In this document: one piece after another, positions 11,748-23,921 of the stretch
Position numbering within the stretch: the first letter of the stretch is position 1
Layout of the letters: the number at the start of each line of letters is the position of its first letter
NCBI GenBank assembly: GCA_905250115.1
Contig: CAJNOI010000065.1
Location: 419,734 to 483,733 of the forward strand
DNA length: 64,000 nucleotides
Direction of reading: 5' to 3'
Origin: Adineta steineri
Lineage: Eukaryota > Rotifera > Eurotatoria > Adinetida > Adinetidae
Notes under the pieces: model-generated
Databases searched by the model: none
The model's input: the letters and a program-made list of their open reading frames with translations, nothing else
Told to the model about the DNA's origin: nothing
Translations under genes and position numbers: made by a program

Positions 11748-14089
11748 TTTTATAAGTATGGGCCATATTGATTGATTTATGAGACTATCATAATTATATA
11801 TAATTAATATTTATTCAAGGATATTTCTACTTCTCTAAGGACAATATTCTACTAAAAACTACTTGAGGAAAAAACAAAGGTAATATAGAATAGCCATAAT
11901 ACTTCAATATATATATATAGATATATATAATGAATTTATATGAATAAAATCTGATTGCTGTTGACGTTAAAAATAGAATTAATTATGTATATACTTTTTC
12001 ACGGATGTCATTTAATGAACAGCTTGTCTTCCGCCATTTACTGACAGCGTTCTGACAATCATCATAGACTGTCTTTTTTTTTCTTTATCTATGATTTGAT
12101 TATTTATAAAAGACAACATAATTTTTCCTCGATGTGATCAAGTTGTTTGATTGCGTGTCATTTTTAAGATTAACACTGACATGAAGTGAATAAAATAACA
12201 CAACGCACAAGAGAGACTTAACAACATATATATAAGATGCTAGACAGAATGAATATGTAAGAATTTTTCCAAGGATTTTATTCTTTTAGATTAATCAAAT
12301 CATTGAGAAAAAGAAGATGTGTGAAGGGATTCATTTATAAAATATGAACAATATAATTCTTGATTGGAATTTCTCATGAAATAGTGATATAAAAATTGCT
12401 TTATTATCATAGAAAGATATACTGTATGATGATTATGCAATAGGAGTAGTTTCTTATATTACTATTGTAATTGAGACTTCTATAATTTTTCATACAACAA
12501 TTTACTTAATATATATATATATATATAGAAATGAAAATTGAGTTAAAGATTTTATTTTCGAGAGAATAACTTGACATGTAATATTATATCATACAATTAT
12601 GTATAAGATCAAAATAGATTAGATATAAAATTTTTGTATAAATAATGACATTTTTCATTTCAAATTGTATTCATCACTTGTATGAGATTACACTTACTTA
12701 GTAGAACTACTTAACTTGAAATAGATAAGATATAGAAATCTATCTATATTTTCTTCTTTTTTTTCTTTGTCTATCTATTAGTAATCCCGATTATCAACTC
12801 TAACTTGTGAAATTGATCTTTCTCATTTCTTTTACATATCGATTATCATTGACCAAATATAAAAAAAGGTTAAAACTACGAAAGAATGTACTATTCTTCT
12901 TCTTCATTTTCTCCTTCTTCTCCTGTGTATATCACTTTCACTATACAGGTATTGCATGCTGTGCGCCACTTAACCGATTGCGTAAGAGAATGAATAATAT
13001 AAACAATATACATATCTTTTTTTTTCATTCATTGTTTCAAAAAAAAAGAAGAAGAATAAGTACATAATGTATTTCTTATTTAATTCAAGTATATTAAAAA
13101 GTATGTAGTCTATCAATGTTGTTATAAATAGAAAGGAAGACGTTTGTTTCTTACAGGTTTTTAAAGTAATATTTTTTTTCTCTGTTTTATGTTGTTTTGC
13201 CATAGTTAATAACTGTCAACGTCATCGAAGATGTTAGAAAAAAGCATTGTTCTCGTCTTCATTTTTTCTCCCACTTAGAATCGAGAGGCAAAAATGGATC
13301 GCTCAGTTTTTGAATGATTTCCTACTAAAGCAATCTGCGAGCAAGAATGACGACAACGATTATTGAAGAATCTATCAATGTTTCATGATTCAGTTTACTG
13401 ACATTGGATGAAGAGGAAACGAGAAAGAAGACTATTAGTATTTCTTACATCTATCGAATGTTCTTTCGTTTGACATTTAGATGTTTATTAATCATAGAAG
13501 ACGACAGTTTAGTATCATTATCATTTGTCTCATCTATTAGACAGATAAACGTCGACAAAAGACTTACTTAGAAGTACCACTATTTTTTTTTTGCTTTCAT
13601 TTTTATAATAACAAAAATAATAACTTTCTAGTTAGTGCCTTGAAATGAGATATAGTACGATCGAGTCAATCTCCGTTAATATGTTTTTACTTCATATCCT
13701 TTTATCATCATCGTCTGTTAATTAATCGTCCGTAGAAACCATATGGCCTTACTACGTCATTAACTTCAATGAATATTAAAATATCACTAATTGCTTAGTT
13801 TAAGATTATAGTTCGAATCAAAGCAAACTAACTACGCAACATTAGATTAGACAAATTATAAAATCTAAACATGTATGTATATTGTTAGAAGATAGTGACA
13901 GATGAAAAAATCTGTTTGACATCTTTGATAGAATATAAAGAAGAAGAGGAGAAGAAAAAAAATCGATTAACTAACGTAATCATGTAAACCATTCATATAA
14001 ACAGAAAACAATCTTATGTTTTGTTTGCCGTTCTTTATATTTACTTATAGATCGATGCGAAATAAGAATTTATCCATCTTTTCTCATCG
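11748..14089. other. Intergenic, AT-rich with (TA)n tracts
   Basis: Contains TA dinucleotide runs near 11910-11930 and 12510-12528 and polypyrimidine stretches. The short frames here are purine/pyrimidine-biased and unconvincing. The right end should hold the promoter of the esterase gene. Confidence 0.5.
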
Positions 14090-16324
14090 ATGGTCGAAAC
14101 CTCGATGTTACTAGAAAGTTTTATTCTAATTTTCTTGTGTCATCAAACGTTCTCAAATGGACTTCGTATTAATACTACGTCAGGTATATTCGAAGGTAAA
14201 GAAATAACTGTTAATAATGTTCCAATCCGACAATATTTTGGTATACCTTATGGTGAAAAACCGGCACGTTTTGAAAACTCAATTTTACGAAACTATAGTT
14301 CAAAAGTTGTACAGGCCACTGAACGAACATCAGGTTGTTTACAAGCACCTGGTGGACTTTCTTATGGACCATTTGAATTATCGGATATGTATGAAGAAGA
14401 TTGTTTAACATTAAATATGTTTAATCCACGAACAAAATCTCAATTACCAAAAGCAATTATGGTCTTTTGTCATGGGGGTTCAAATCAAGTTGGTTCAGCT
14501 TCATTATTTGATGGAAGTGCTGTTGCTGCTATTGGTGATGTGATTGTTATAACAATAAATTATCGTTTAAATATCTTAGGATTTTTAACACCAGGTCTCG
14601 ATGTTATGTCAGACCCAGATGTTATGAAAGGAAATTATGGTTTACATGATCAAATTTTAGCATTAAAATGGATATCAATTAATGCAAAATCTTTTAATGG
14701 TGATCCAAAACGTATTACTTATATTGGACATTCAGCTGGCGCAGCAAATGCTGTTTTACTTGCCATGTCAGAACGTTCTAATGGTTTAATAGCTCGCGTT
14801 ATTGCACAAAGTGGTTGTCCATTAAATCAATGGTTTGAAACAAAATTGAAATCTATTGTCATATATATCTATCTATCTAAATGTTTCTTATTCTTTAGGG
14901 CAATTGATAGACAACCATCAGTTCGTTTTGATAATGTTATTAAACGTAATGGTATGAAAGCAAATAAGAAATATATGCAATCAAATATAAATCAATTAAA
15001 ACAAACTCCAGCAAATAATTTTAGTTATATGTATCATTCAGGATTAGAAATATCACCAGATTATCCGTAAGAAATAAATATTATAGAAAATCTTCTTCTT
15101 CTTAATATATATATTGATTTTATTGTCTATTAGATTTCCTACTATTGACAATGATATTCTTACGAATGATTTAGAAGAACTTATACGTAAAGGACCACTT
15201 AAGAATGTTGATATATTAATTGGTGTAACGGCTGATGAAGCATTGTATTTTGCTGAAGAACATATATTTAATCATTATTTACCAAGACAATATCGTACAC
15301 ATCAATCATTAACAACTACTCAACGACCTTCAACAATAAAACCGAATGATTTTAATACAACACAAAGTCCAATTAAAAAAATAACTGAAACAGAACAACC
15401 TCGTGGATTTTCATATTTTAGAAAAAATCAATATATTAGAAATTATTTAAAGACTAATTATCCAAATCATTTATGTTATTATGAAAGTATACAAGCAAGA
15501 TATATGCCAAGTGTTAATGATCAACATAATCTTACTGAAACTGCTCGTCTTTATACTAATCTAGTCAGGTAGAAATTTTTGTTAAATCTAATAAAATATT
15601 ATATGTTTTTTTTGCATAATTAGCGATCTAATGTTTTATTATGATCTTGTTCGTTTTCTTCATCACCGTTTAGAATCACAAACAAAAGCAACAACATATG
15701 TATATTATCATACAAATCCACCTGTATTTGATCTTGATAATGTCCTTCGACGTATTCCACATATGATTGGACATTTTGCTGAACTTGATTTAACATGGGG
15801 TATTCCATTTTTTAGTCGAAAAATTCGTACAAATATAGCATATAATATGAATATATCTTATACATCCGAAGAAGTTGAACTTAGTTTTCAATTAATTCGT
15901 TATTGGACAAATTTTGCTAAAACAGGTATTTTGAAAGTTTTTGTTTTTTTCTTTACTAAATCTTTTTGTTTTTCTTATTCGAGGAAATCCAAATGAACCC
16001 GAATATACATCAGTTCTTTGGCCGGCATATGAAAAAGAAAAAAAATCATTTATTAGTTTTAATGCCAATGATACTCATATAGAACATAATTTCTTAGAAG
16101 AACGTTTTCAATTTTGGAATACAATATTACATAATCAAATGTGTGCACCATTTCGTTGGTATCATACATGTTTACTTGTTGGTATACTTCTAATTGTTCT
16201 TATACTGTTATCAATTTATATTTTTTATAATGCTAAACGATCACGACGAAATATCAAACCAACAGAAGTAACAAATACTGATGTTGTGACTACTTATCAT
16301 TTTTCATCGAGTGTTGTCTCTTAA
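14090..16324 (+). CDS. Type-B carboxylesterase/cholinesterase-like, membrane-anchored
   Basis: Secretory-pathway alpha/beta-hydrolase. Exons 14090-14832, 14899-15066, 15134-15568, 15624-15925 and 15984-16324 join to 662 residues. An N-terminal signal (LLESFILIFLCHQTFS) is followed by the family signatures YFGIPYG, EEDCLTLNMF and the nucleophile elbow GHSAGA. The acidic member lies in GVTADEALYF and the histidine in IGHFAELDLTWG, so the full Ser-Glu-His triad seems present, unlike the catalytically dead neuroligins. After the catalytic domain come a transmembrane helix (LLVGILLIVLILLSIYIF) and a basic cytoplasmic tail, a neuroligin-like topology. A Thr/Pro/Asn-rich insert near residues 350-380 is probably a surface loop. 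The first intron splits a Trp codon in SGCPLNQWAIDR and is 66 bp. The substrate is unknown. Confidence 0.9.
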
Positions 16325-17366
16325 TTTTGTGCGTGTTTTATGTATTAGTAGTTCAAACTTTTTTTCGATTTATTATATATTAAACGAATTGAAGTCTTAG
16401 TCAACAAAATTGCAATGAATATGTTGTTGTTTTCATCCATTCATTTGATAACTATGCTAACATGACTATCTCTTTGTATTTGCGACATTATCAATCATTA
16501 TCCTATTATGAAATAGGATATTTTGACCTAAATGTATGTCCGTGTAACACAGTTGATATGAAAATTGCAATAACTATTACATTTTTCATAGGAGAAAAGA
16601 ATATTGACTTACTTAATTCTAAATTTAGTTAGAACACTGACAATTGTTAAATGTTATATAATTCCTGACATCTTATTTGGTACTAGAACCTCTTTTCTTT
16701 TAAATAACCTTCGAATATAATCACTCAAATAAGGATTAATCTATTACTCAACGAATGGACGTCAATCATATGTGAATATTCTATTAAATGATTGTCAAAA
16801 ATATTTACAAAGATTATAAAATATGTACTTGAAATTATTCATATGTTTTTGTAACATTTACAATTGGATATATGTTTGATTTTATATTATGATAATAAAG
16901 AATTTAAAATGTACTTTTCAATGTAATAATATTTAATATAAACATTTTCTTTTTTTGTTGTTTAAAGCTCATTGTCAACATGATCTATATTTGTATTCTA
17001 TTAATCAAAAAAAATTAGTTTGTGTACATTAGAAAAAGTTCAATAGACAACATAATAATAATAACAACACCGGAAAGCCTTTTGATTATTGTTTGACGAT
17101 ACAAGTATAGTAAACGAAGATGTCTATTCATGTTCGTCCTTCTCTCAAACAATATATGTTGCTCATCCTTTAAAATCAAGAGACACACATACATACGCCC
17201 ATGTAGCACGTCAATGACCTTTTCCTTATTTCATATTATGGTATATTTCTTCCAAACTCCCCCATCAATCTTATTTAATCCAATAAGACATGATTTTGAT
17301 GTTTCTTACTTCTTTAATCATCAACATATAAAAAAAGAATAAAAACGAATAATACACTACGAAATA
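16325..17366. other. Intergenic, nothing recognised
   Basis: AT-rich spacer between the esterase and protease genes. Short frames on both strands overlap each other and lack domains. Confidence 0.5.
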
Positions 17367-18725
17367 ATGTTATTCGTATATTTCATTTTCTTTCTAACAA
17401 CGATTAATGGACAAGATACAATATGTGAATTAAATGATACATGGTCATGGACACCATGGTTTAATTTTCATACACCAAATTCTAAAGGTGAATATGAATT
17501 ACATACTGCAATACGTAATCAACATCCAACGATTGTATGTGCTGAACCACGTATAGTATCAGCTGTTAATCAAATTGGCATTGATATGAATCAAACAAAT
17601 GATATGATTATAATACGTTCATATGATATTTTTTGTATAAATAATTATGTTGCAAAATATCAAGGAAAAACATGTGATGATTATAGTGTACGTTATTGTT
17701 GTCCAAAAATTATAAATTCAACAGTCAATAAAATACGAGATATGTTTATAGAAAGTAATATTGATCCGTCAATCAGTAATCAACCAAAACAAGTACAATT
17801 AAAATGCGGTCGATCACCACGTGCTACTACATCGGAATCAAGTACTGAATTAGGATTTTTTATGAGTATATTAGATGCAATGCTTTCAAAAATTATTAAT
17901 GGTGTTGAAGCACGTCCTAAAAGTTGGCCTTGGCTTGTATCTATAGGTGTTCGATATCGTGGTACAACTGGTGTATGGCAAAATCGAACTCATATATGTG
18001 GTGGAACATTAATAGATCCAACACATGTTCTTACAGCTGGTCATTGTCTTGAACAAAAAATTGATGATCGTTTTGTTCCATTAACATCAACAAATCCGAG
18101 TTTAGAATCATTTTTTATTCTACGTATTGGTGTTCATGATATTCGTTTAACACAATCAAATGAACTTTATCGTGCACGACGAATATTTGTTCATGAAAAA
18201 TTTACTTCAAGTACATTTGAAAATGATATTGCTATTATTCGACTTGATCGAGCAGTACCACTCACTGAATCTTCAACACCTATTTGTTTACCAACAAGTA
18301 ATGTTGTTGCAGGTAAACAAGTAACAGTTGCTGGTTGGGGTACAGTTAGTGAAACAGCACGTGTTCATTCTAATGTACTTCGACAGGCTAATGTTAATGT
18401 TTTACCAACAACTAATTGCCGAGTTTATACAGATATTCATTATGATGCTACAAAACAAGTATGTGCCGCAGCTTTAGATTGGTCAAAAGATACTTGGTAA
18501 AACTTCTTTTTTTCTATGTATTTGAATCCTATGACAGAGAATATTTGTTTTTGCAGTGCGGGTGATAGTGGTGGTCCATTGATGTCTCAAGAAAATGGTA
18601 TATGGTCAATAGGTGGTATTACATCCTATGGTTATGGATGTTCGAAACGTGGTTTTCCAGGTGTTTATACTCGTACGGTGCCTTATTTAACATGGATCAA
18701 ACAGAGAATGTTGAGCCAAGATTAA
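17367..18725 (+). CDS. Secreted WxxW-domain trypsin-like serine protease
   Basis: Two exons, 17367-18496 and 18557-18725, give 432 residues. A signal peptide (LFVYFIFFLTTINGQ) is followed by a cysteine-containing module of about 100 residues with WTPWFNFHTP, a conserved acidic GEYEL, and a closing CDDYSVRYCC. This matches the WxxW domain of mucins and CILP (PF13330 type). The S1 domain starts after a cleavable K-IINGVEA near residue 175. The triad is intact: LTAGHC, ENDIAIIRL and GDSGGPL. Asp at the residue-189 position (SKDTCAGDSGG) predicts trypsin specificity. The intron lies just before the active-site Ser, splitting the Cys codon. A mucosal or feeding-surface enzyme is an inference. Pairing WxxW with S1 is unusual to me. 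Confidence 0.92.
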
Positions 18726-19236
18726 TAGTTTTAATGATTCTTTTTTCTTTTTTTTTGTATTAATAAAAATGACTATAAAAAATTTAATTGAATAGTTTCT
18801 ATTTTTTTTATATACTCTTTAGTTGGAAATTTATGATGTTCGTTATATATATAGAGCAATTTATAAACAACAAAATGTTATTAAAAATACTCGCTATGCT
18901 ATAGATAAGGTTCCTATGCAACACACAAAATAGAAATGTGAGTATATATATATATATATATATATTAAATCTATTAGACAAACACGATACTTAACGAAAA
19001 AAAGAACAGATCAATATTTCTTACTATTAAAAAAAGAGTACTGTTAACAACAACCTTCCTTTCCTTTTTTATCCAATAGAATCTGATTATGTAAAATTCT
19101 ATATGCACTTTCTTACGCATACACACTTTATCAGCCACTCGTTTCAATAACAACACTACTACAATTTTTCTGAATCATCTGATAACAAATTTAAATAAAA
19201 GACATATATATCTAACTAGAATATTTCGTTTAAATT
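18726..19236. other. Intergenic spacer with (TA)n
   Basis: Holds an AATAAA-type signal just after the protease stop and a TA run near 18943-18964. No gene is supported. Confidence 0.5.
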
Positions 19237-20495
19237 ATGTTAAAAATTGTTAATCAAATAAAATCAACTTCCGAATATGTCCCATTGAAACAAGTTAATA
19301 TTGAATCAACAATTCGTTCATTTGCTGCTGATGTAACTATAACTCAAATATTTCGTAATGATGAAAATACATCAATTGTAGCTGTTTATTGCTTTCCTAT
19401 TGAAGAACAAGCAGCCATTTATAATTTTACTGCACGTATTGATAATCGTGAAATCATTGCACAATTAAGAGAAAAAAATCCTGATACACAAATTAATTCT
19501 AATAATAATTTCTATCAAAAACATGATACATATTTATTAGAACAAGATGAAAAATCACAAGATAATTTTATTATTAATGTTGGTACATTACCACCATCAA
19601 AAGAATGTGTAATTATTATTTCTTATGTGACAGAATTAGATCTTATACAAGGCTCTATAATTCGTTTTGTTATTCCAGCAACGATTGCACCACGATATAG
19701 TCCACAAAAAAAAGGTAGTATATCTCGATTAAATACAAAATATATTCAATCAACTCCATATATAATTCAATTTCGTTGTCGGATTGAAAAAATATATGGA
19801 CCTAATCAAGAACAATATATAGCTCGATTAAATTCTCCATCACATCTTGTTGATATTGATTTGTCTATGGATGATGCTTATATGATTACATTTGCACAAA
19901 AACATACCTATTTAGATCGTGATATATTATTAGATATAAAATTATCAGATAAACGAGCAAATACATTTATTGTTCTTGAATCTAATGCTGCTATGGCAGC
20001 AGTAACACCATTTGAAGAAGATTGTTATTTAACATTAGATAGTAAACGAACGAATGAATTTATTTTTATTCTTGATTGTAGTAAATCAATGAAAAATGAA
20101 AATAAAATTGGTTTTGCACGAGAAGCTATGTTATTATTTCTTAAAAATCTTCCTAATAATTGTTATTTTAATATTATTAAATTTGGTACAAAATATGATT
20201 GTCTTTTTAATGAATCAACAGCTTTTTATAATAATATCAATGTACGAATTGCGGAAAAATTTATCAGTCAAATACGTGCAGATCTAGGTGGAACTGAAAT
20301 AGTAAGTCGTTTTGTCCTATTGATAATATTTAAGATAGTAGTTAATAAAAATATAATATAGCTTGCACCTTTACAATGGCTTGAACGTCATCCACCACAA
20401 ACTGATCGTGCTCGTCAAGTATTTCTTTTAACTGATGGTGAAGTTTCAAATGTATCTGAAGTATTAGAATTATGTCGTTCAATGGCTTCATCAAC
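19237..20495 (+). CDS. VIT/VWA domain protein (VWA5A-like), truncated by gap
   Basis: Exons 19237-20301 and 20362-20495 (phase 0 junction) encode the first 400 or so residues before the sequence is lost in Ns. Residues 1 to about 140 form a VIT domain: FAADVTITQIFRN, a CFPIEEQAAIYNFTARI strand pair, and VGTLPPSKECVIIISY. The VWA domain begins near residue 275 with FIFILDCSKSM. All three MIDAS elements are visible: DCSKS (DxSxS), the Thr in LGGTEI, and the Asp in LLTDGEV, so metal binding is likely. The architecture matches VWA5A/inter-alpha-inhibitor-like proteins. The C-terminal part is missing because of the assembly, not because of a visible mutation. Confidence 0.88.
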
Positions 20496-20595
20496 NNNNN
20501 NNNNNNNNNNNNNNNNNNNNNNNNNNNNNNNNNNNNNNNNNNNNNNNNNNNNNNNNNNNNNNNNNNNNNNNNNNNNNNNNNNNNNNNNNNNNNNN
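20496..20595. other. Assembly gap (100 N)
   Basis: Exactly 100 Ns, a conventional placeholder for unknown length. A plus-strand gene enters from the left and an unrelated minus-strand gene leaves to the right, both truncated, so the true distance and even the adjacency are uncertain. Confidence 0.98.
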
Positions 20596-22097
20596 GTCTT
20601 CTTTTAAATTCTTTAATTCCGTCAGCATTTGATCATTGTTATCCACTTTAAAATGCAAATAATAGATTTCTTTCATTAATTGTGATTCATTTTCCGGAAG
20701 TTCAATATCGAAAACAGAAAAGAATGGACGAACTTCTCCTATGCCATATTTAACATTGCGAGCAGTTGAAAATAGACTAATCCAATATCTATGCCAATAT
20801 TCACCTTCAGGTTGAAGTGTATACATGGTGTCAGTCGAAGTATATGACTGTCCAGTACTTGTACTTAATTTAACCTCATTTTGATTCACTGAAATTTTGA
20901 TTGAATAGGCATTTCGGTCATAAGCATCTTTTTTGTTCGATAACTGTAGTTCGAACGGCACTGATTTCCGTTGCATGATTTCCACAGTACCTTGACCTTT
21001 AATTTTAAGAGTGTTCGAACAACTACCCGATTTCCACGGACACCAATGCTTGTCTGGTTGTGCAAACCGCTCGACCTCAGTTTCATCATTTCCGGATGAA
21101 TAACGATCATTTTTTTGGTGGTGTAGCTGCAACATCGACTAGAAGCAAAAATAATAAGATAATCTCTGTCATATAAATAAAAAATCATTTTGAGAGCGTG
21201 AGTGTGGGTAATCAAAGAACAATCAACTACACCCACACCCGACATGATAATAATGGCGCATTTGACTACTGCTCTGTAACTGAGATGAAAATATTCAAAC
21301 TGACCTGCAGGCGGTCGGGAGGCTGTTTGCATTGTTTGTACATTCGTCGGTACAATATCCAATGCAGTTTTCGACGAATTCTTCGGTGTTTTTTCCAATA
21401 TTTCAGCTGGTCCTGTTTTAGACGCTTCCAATGTTAACTTTTTCCACGAAACCGTTTCATCTTGATATTCATTAAAACGATGATACGCATCATCAGCTTC
21501 TCTCCAATCACTTGAACATCGCTTTGACGGACGATCTTTGCAACTTTGTACTCCGTCGTATCTCCACCAACAATTATTGAAACCACATGTTACTGCAGTG
21601 ACATATTCCTTACATACGGGACATTTAGTTAACTTTTCGAGTGAATCGTCGTCCAACATATCGACTTTCTTATAACCAACGGGCATAATAACTGTAGAAT
21701 TATAAGCTTCGCACTTCTTGTTTGGGCATAGACCTTCAAGAGATAGACCATGTCTAGTCCGTCGCCATCGTGGAGCTGTTTTAGACCATGCGGTTCGTTT
21801 CAATGCTTGGTTATCACTAACATCGACAAATTTTAATCCAATCAAACCACCCAAACTGCGGTAACGTTGTGTATGATCGACTAATTCCAGTACCGAATCT
21901 GCTTGTACGTCGTAATCTTCTAATGTAGCTTCATCGTATAGTACTTCTCTATCAAAGACAAGCCACAGCTTTTCCAAGTCAGAATAACCAGCTTTTTCGC
22001 CCGCACGTTTCTTCAGCTCTTGAATGATGATGGAAGGGTCGACATCAAAATCATACTCTCGACCGAGTCCGGTGCGCGTTATAATGCGAATCTTCAT
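20596..22097 (-). CDS. Ubiquitin-like N-terminus plus zinc-binding protein, partial
   Basis: The ATG at 22097 opens a ubiquitin-like fold of about 78 residues (IRIITRTGLGREYDFDVD, LWLVFDREVLYDEATLEDY). After TAWSKTAPRWRRT comes a cysteine module: LCPNKKCEAY, KCPVCKEYVTAVTC and FNNCWWRYDG, which looks like a zinc ribbon or degenerate RING. Exon 1 ends near 21270 (donor in frame) or 21305 (better donor, wrong phase). Exon 2 runs from 21138 leftwards into the 100-N gap; its frame is open (HWCPWKSGSCSNTLKIKG and on) with no domain I can name. The intron contains a G-rich/C-rich palindromic repeat. Base composition is more GC-rich than the neighbouring genes. The combination of a ubiquitin-like fold with this cysteine module suggests a ubiquitin-pathway adaptor, which is inference. 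Confidence 0.75.
21190..21243. repeat. TGTGGG-type palindrome, copy 1
   Basis: G-rich arm GCGTGAGTGTGGGTA and C-rich arm TACACCCACACCCGAC around a 20-bp loop. Located in the intron of the ubiquitin-like gene. Confidence 0.7.
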
Positions 22098-22236
22098 GTT
22101 TACGTCACTAGTGAGATGAAACGAATTTAATAATATATAGTAGTCTTATTTGCACGTGTTTCAAAACAAAAAAGCTCGGATTAAAGGACTTCTAGTGAAT
22201 GCTACGTTTCAGGATCCTATGAATTCTCAGTCTGCA

Positions 22237-22282
22237 ATGTGGGTAGTGTGAGAGTGAATGTGTGGGTGTGGGTGTGATGTCT
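22237..22282. repeat. TGTGGG-type repeat, copy 2 (G-rich arm only)
   Basis: Contains TGTGTGGGTGTGGGTGTGA. No facing C-rich arm was found nearby. Confidence 0.65.
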
Positions 22283-22745
22283 GCGTATGTGTGACAATGA
22301 AGAGAGGAAACACATTTGCTCCTTCGTTTACACTCTTGAAAACGACAAGAGAATGGCTGTGAAAAAGGATTAGGAAATTCATACATAGTAACTCTAGTTG
22401 ATCGCAAAACAATTATTATTGTGCCTCTCTCATGTATGTGTCCCTAACGATTTTTCTCAGCGAAGTGTAGAAGATACATCATTCGCGAATTATAGGCAAA
22501 GTTGAATGAAGTTTTTATTATATCGATGTTGAAAAAGCGGCAAACAAAATAAAGTCTAAGTTGGTAAGAACTCTTTATTTTCTTTCCAACTGATAATAAT
22601 AATAATATTCATCTTAAATGGGTTTTTTCTCTGTTTGTAAAAGATAAGAACAAACTTTCATATACACGTCCGAGATAACGTTTCATTATACAAAAAAACT
22701 TAAAAAATATGCATTCTCTCTTTCTGTTCTGCAATAACAAAATAT

Positions 22746-22796
22746 CTTGAGAACGGGTGTGGTATCTCTTCTACACCCATACTCACACGCTCAAGT
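22746..22796. repeat. TGTGGG-type palindrome, copy 3
   Basis: Begins CTTGAGAACGGGTGTGG and ends CACACGCTCAAG, the shared CTTGAG...CTCAAG outer ends, around a TCTCTTC loop. Confidence 0.7.
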
Positions 22797-23399
22797 TTTT
22801 TCAAAAGTCATCGCGACGCGGTAGCACTACTAGTTTTTTTCACAAATATTGAAGAAAAACTAAATTTAATAAAACTTTAGTGTTCAAAACTAAAACATTG
22901 TGAAACTGAATTAACCTGATAGATTATCCTCAATATTTCCGATACAAAGCAATTGTAACAGTAAAATTCGAATTATTTTCTTAGAAACCGTTGCGGCAGC
23001 AATGCGGTCACGATGTTTATAAGTCATGCCGGCGCAGCAACGACAGATTTTCAACCTTGATGAAAATCTCTGTCACTCACACTCTTAGCATGAGCCGTTA
23101 GTGTATCTGTTATTGAATATGCGTCAGCTCCAATACAGTTAATCAATAATAAAACACCTCACTATCAACTATATATTTCTGAAGAGACTTTTGATCGTAT
23201 TGTGATTGTGATGAAATATTGTCATATAATAACTTCAGAATGAATATTTTAAAGATGTAGAAAGAGAGTAAGATCTTGCAAATACAAAGGTTATTTGATT
23301 ATCATTAATTTCATCATTACGTTTTCAAACCTTTTCTCTATATATTGAACTATTTTATACACAAGAAATTATGTTTGTATTTAATATGATCCTATGAAT

Positions 23400-23502
23400 C
23401 TTGAAGGTGTGAGTGGGTCTAGGTTCGGGTAACTATCTTCTTATTGCTCACCCACAGCCATAGCAATAGTCGCGTCCGCCCACACCCACACCCACACCCC
23501 GC
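23400..23502. repeat. TGTGGG-type palindrome, copy 4
   Basis: G-rich arm CTTGAAGGTGTGAGTGGGT and a longer C-rich arm ending CCCACACCCACACCCACACC, in effect three CCCACA units. Confidence 0.7.
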
Positions 23503-23921
23503 AAACATGAATCACAGTTTTCATTGGTTCGAGAGATTTTCCGTTAAGTAAAATATCTCATTCGCTTTTTCATTTTTATTTTTTATCATCGTATCGTATA
23601 CTACTTTATAGAATTCAACATGTTAAAATTAATTAAACTAGTTTTACGTACTGTTACACATTAATTTATCAATTTTTCAATCATTATTAACTAGAACTAC
23701 TCCGTACACTAGCAACATCTGTTGTGAGCATTTGCCTACGCTCGCAGTCTTAAGGTCGGGAGCCTTCGGTCCCTTCCCAAGCGACTACTCGCATTCGGTC
23801 TACCCCTCACTGCAGGTTGGTTCTACTTATTTTTCCTCTTCGATTTTTATTTAATTATCAATCTTGATACAACATAAAAGAATCTTGGGGAAAAGCCGTT
23901 TCATGACTCGGATAAAGAAGG

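Larger units (their letters stand above)
22098..23921. other. Repeat-bearing intergenic region
   Basis: No supportable gene. Contains three TGTGGG-type repeats (listed) and an isolated GC-rich block at 23715-23830 of unknown origin that includes a small GGGAGCC-TTC-GGTCCC hairpin. Confidence 0.5.
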
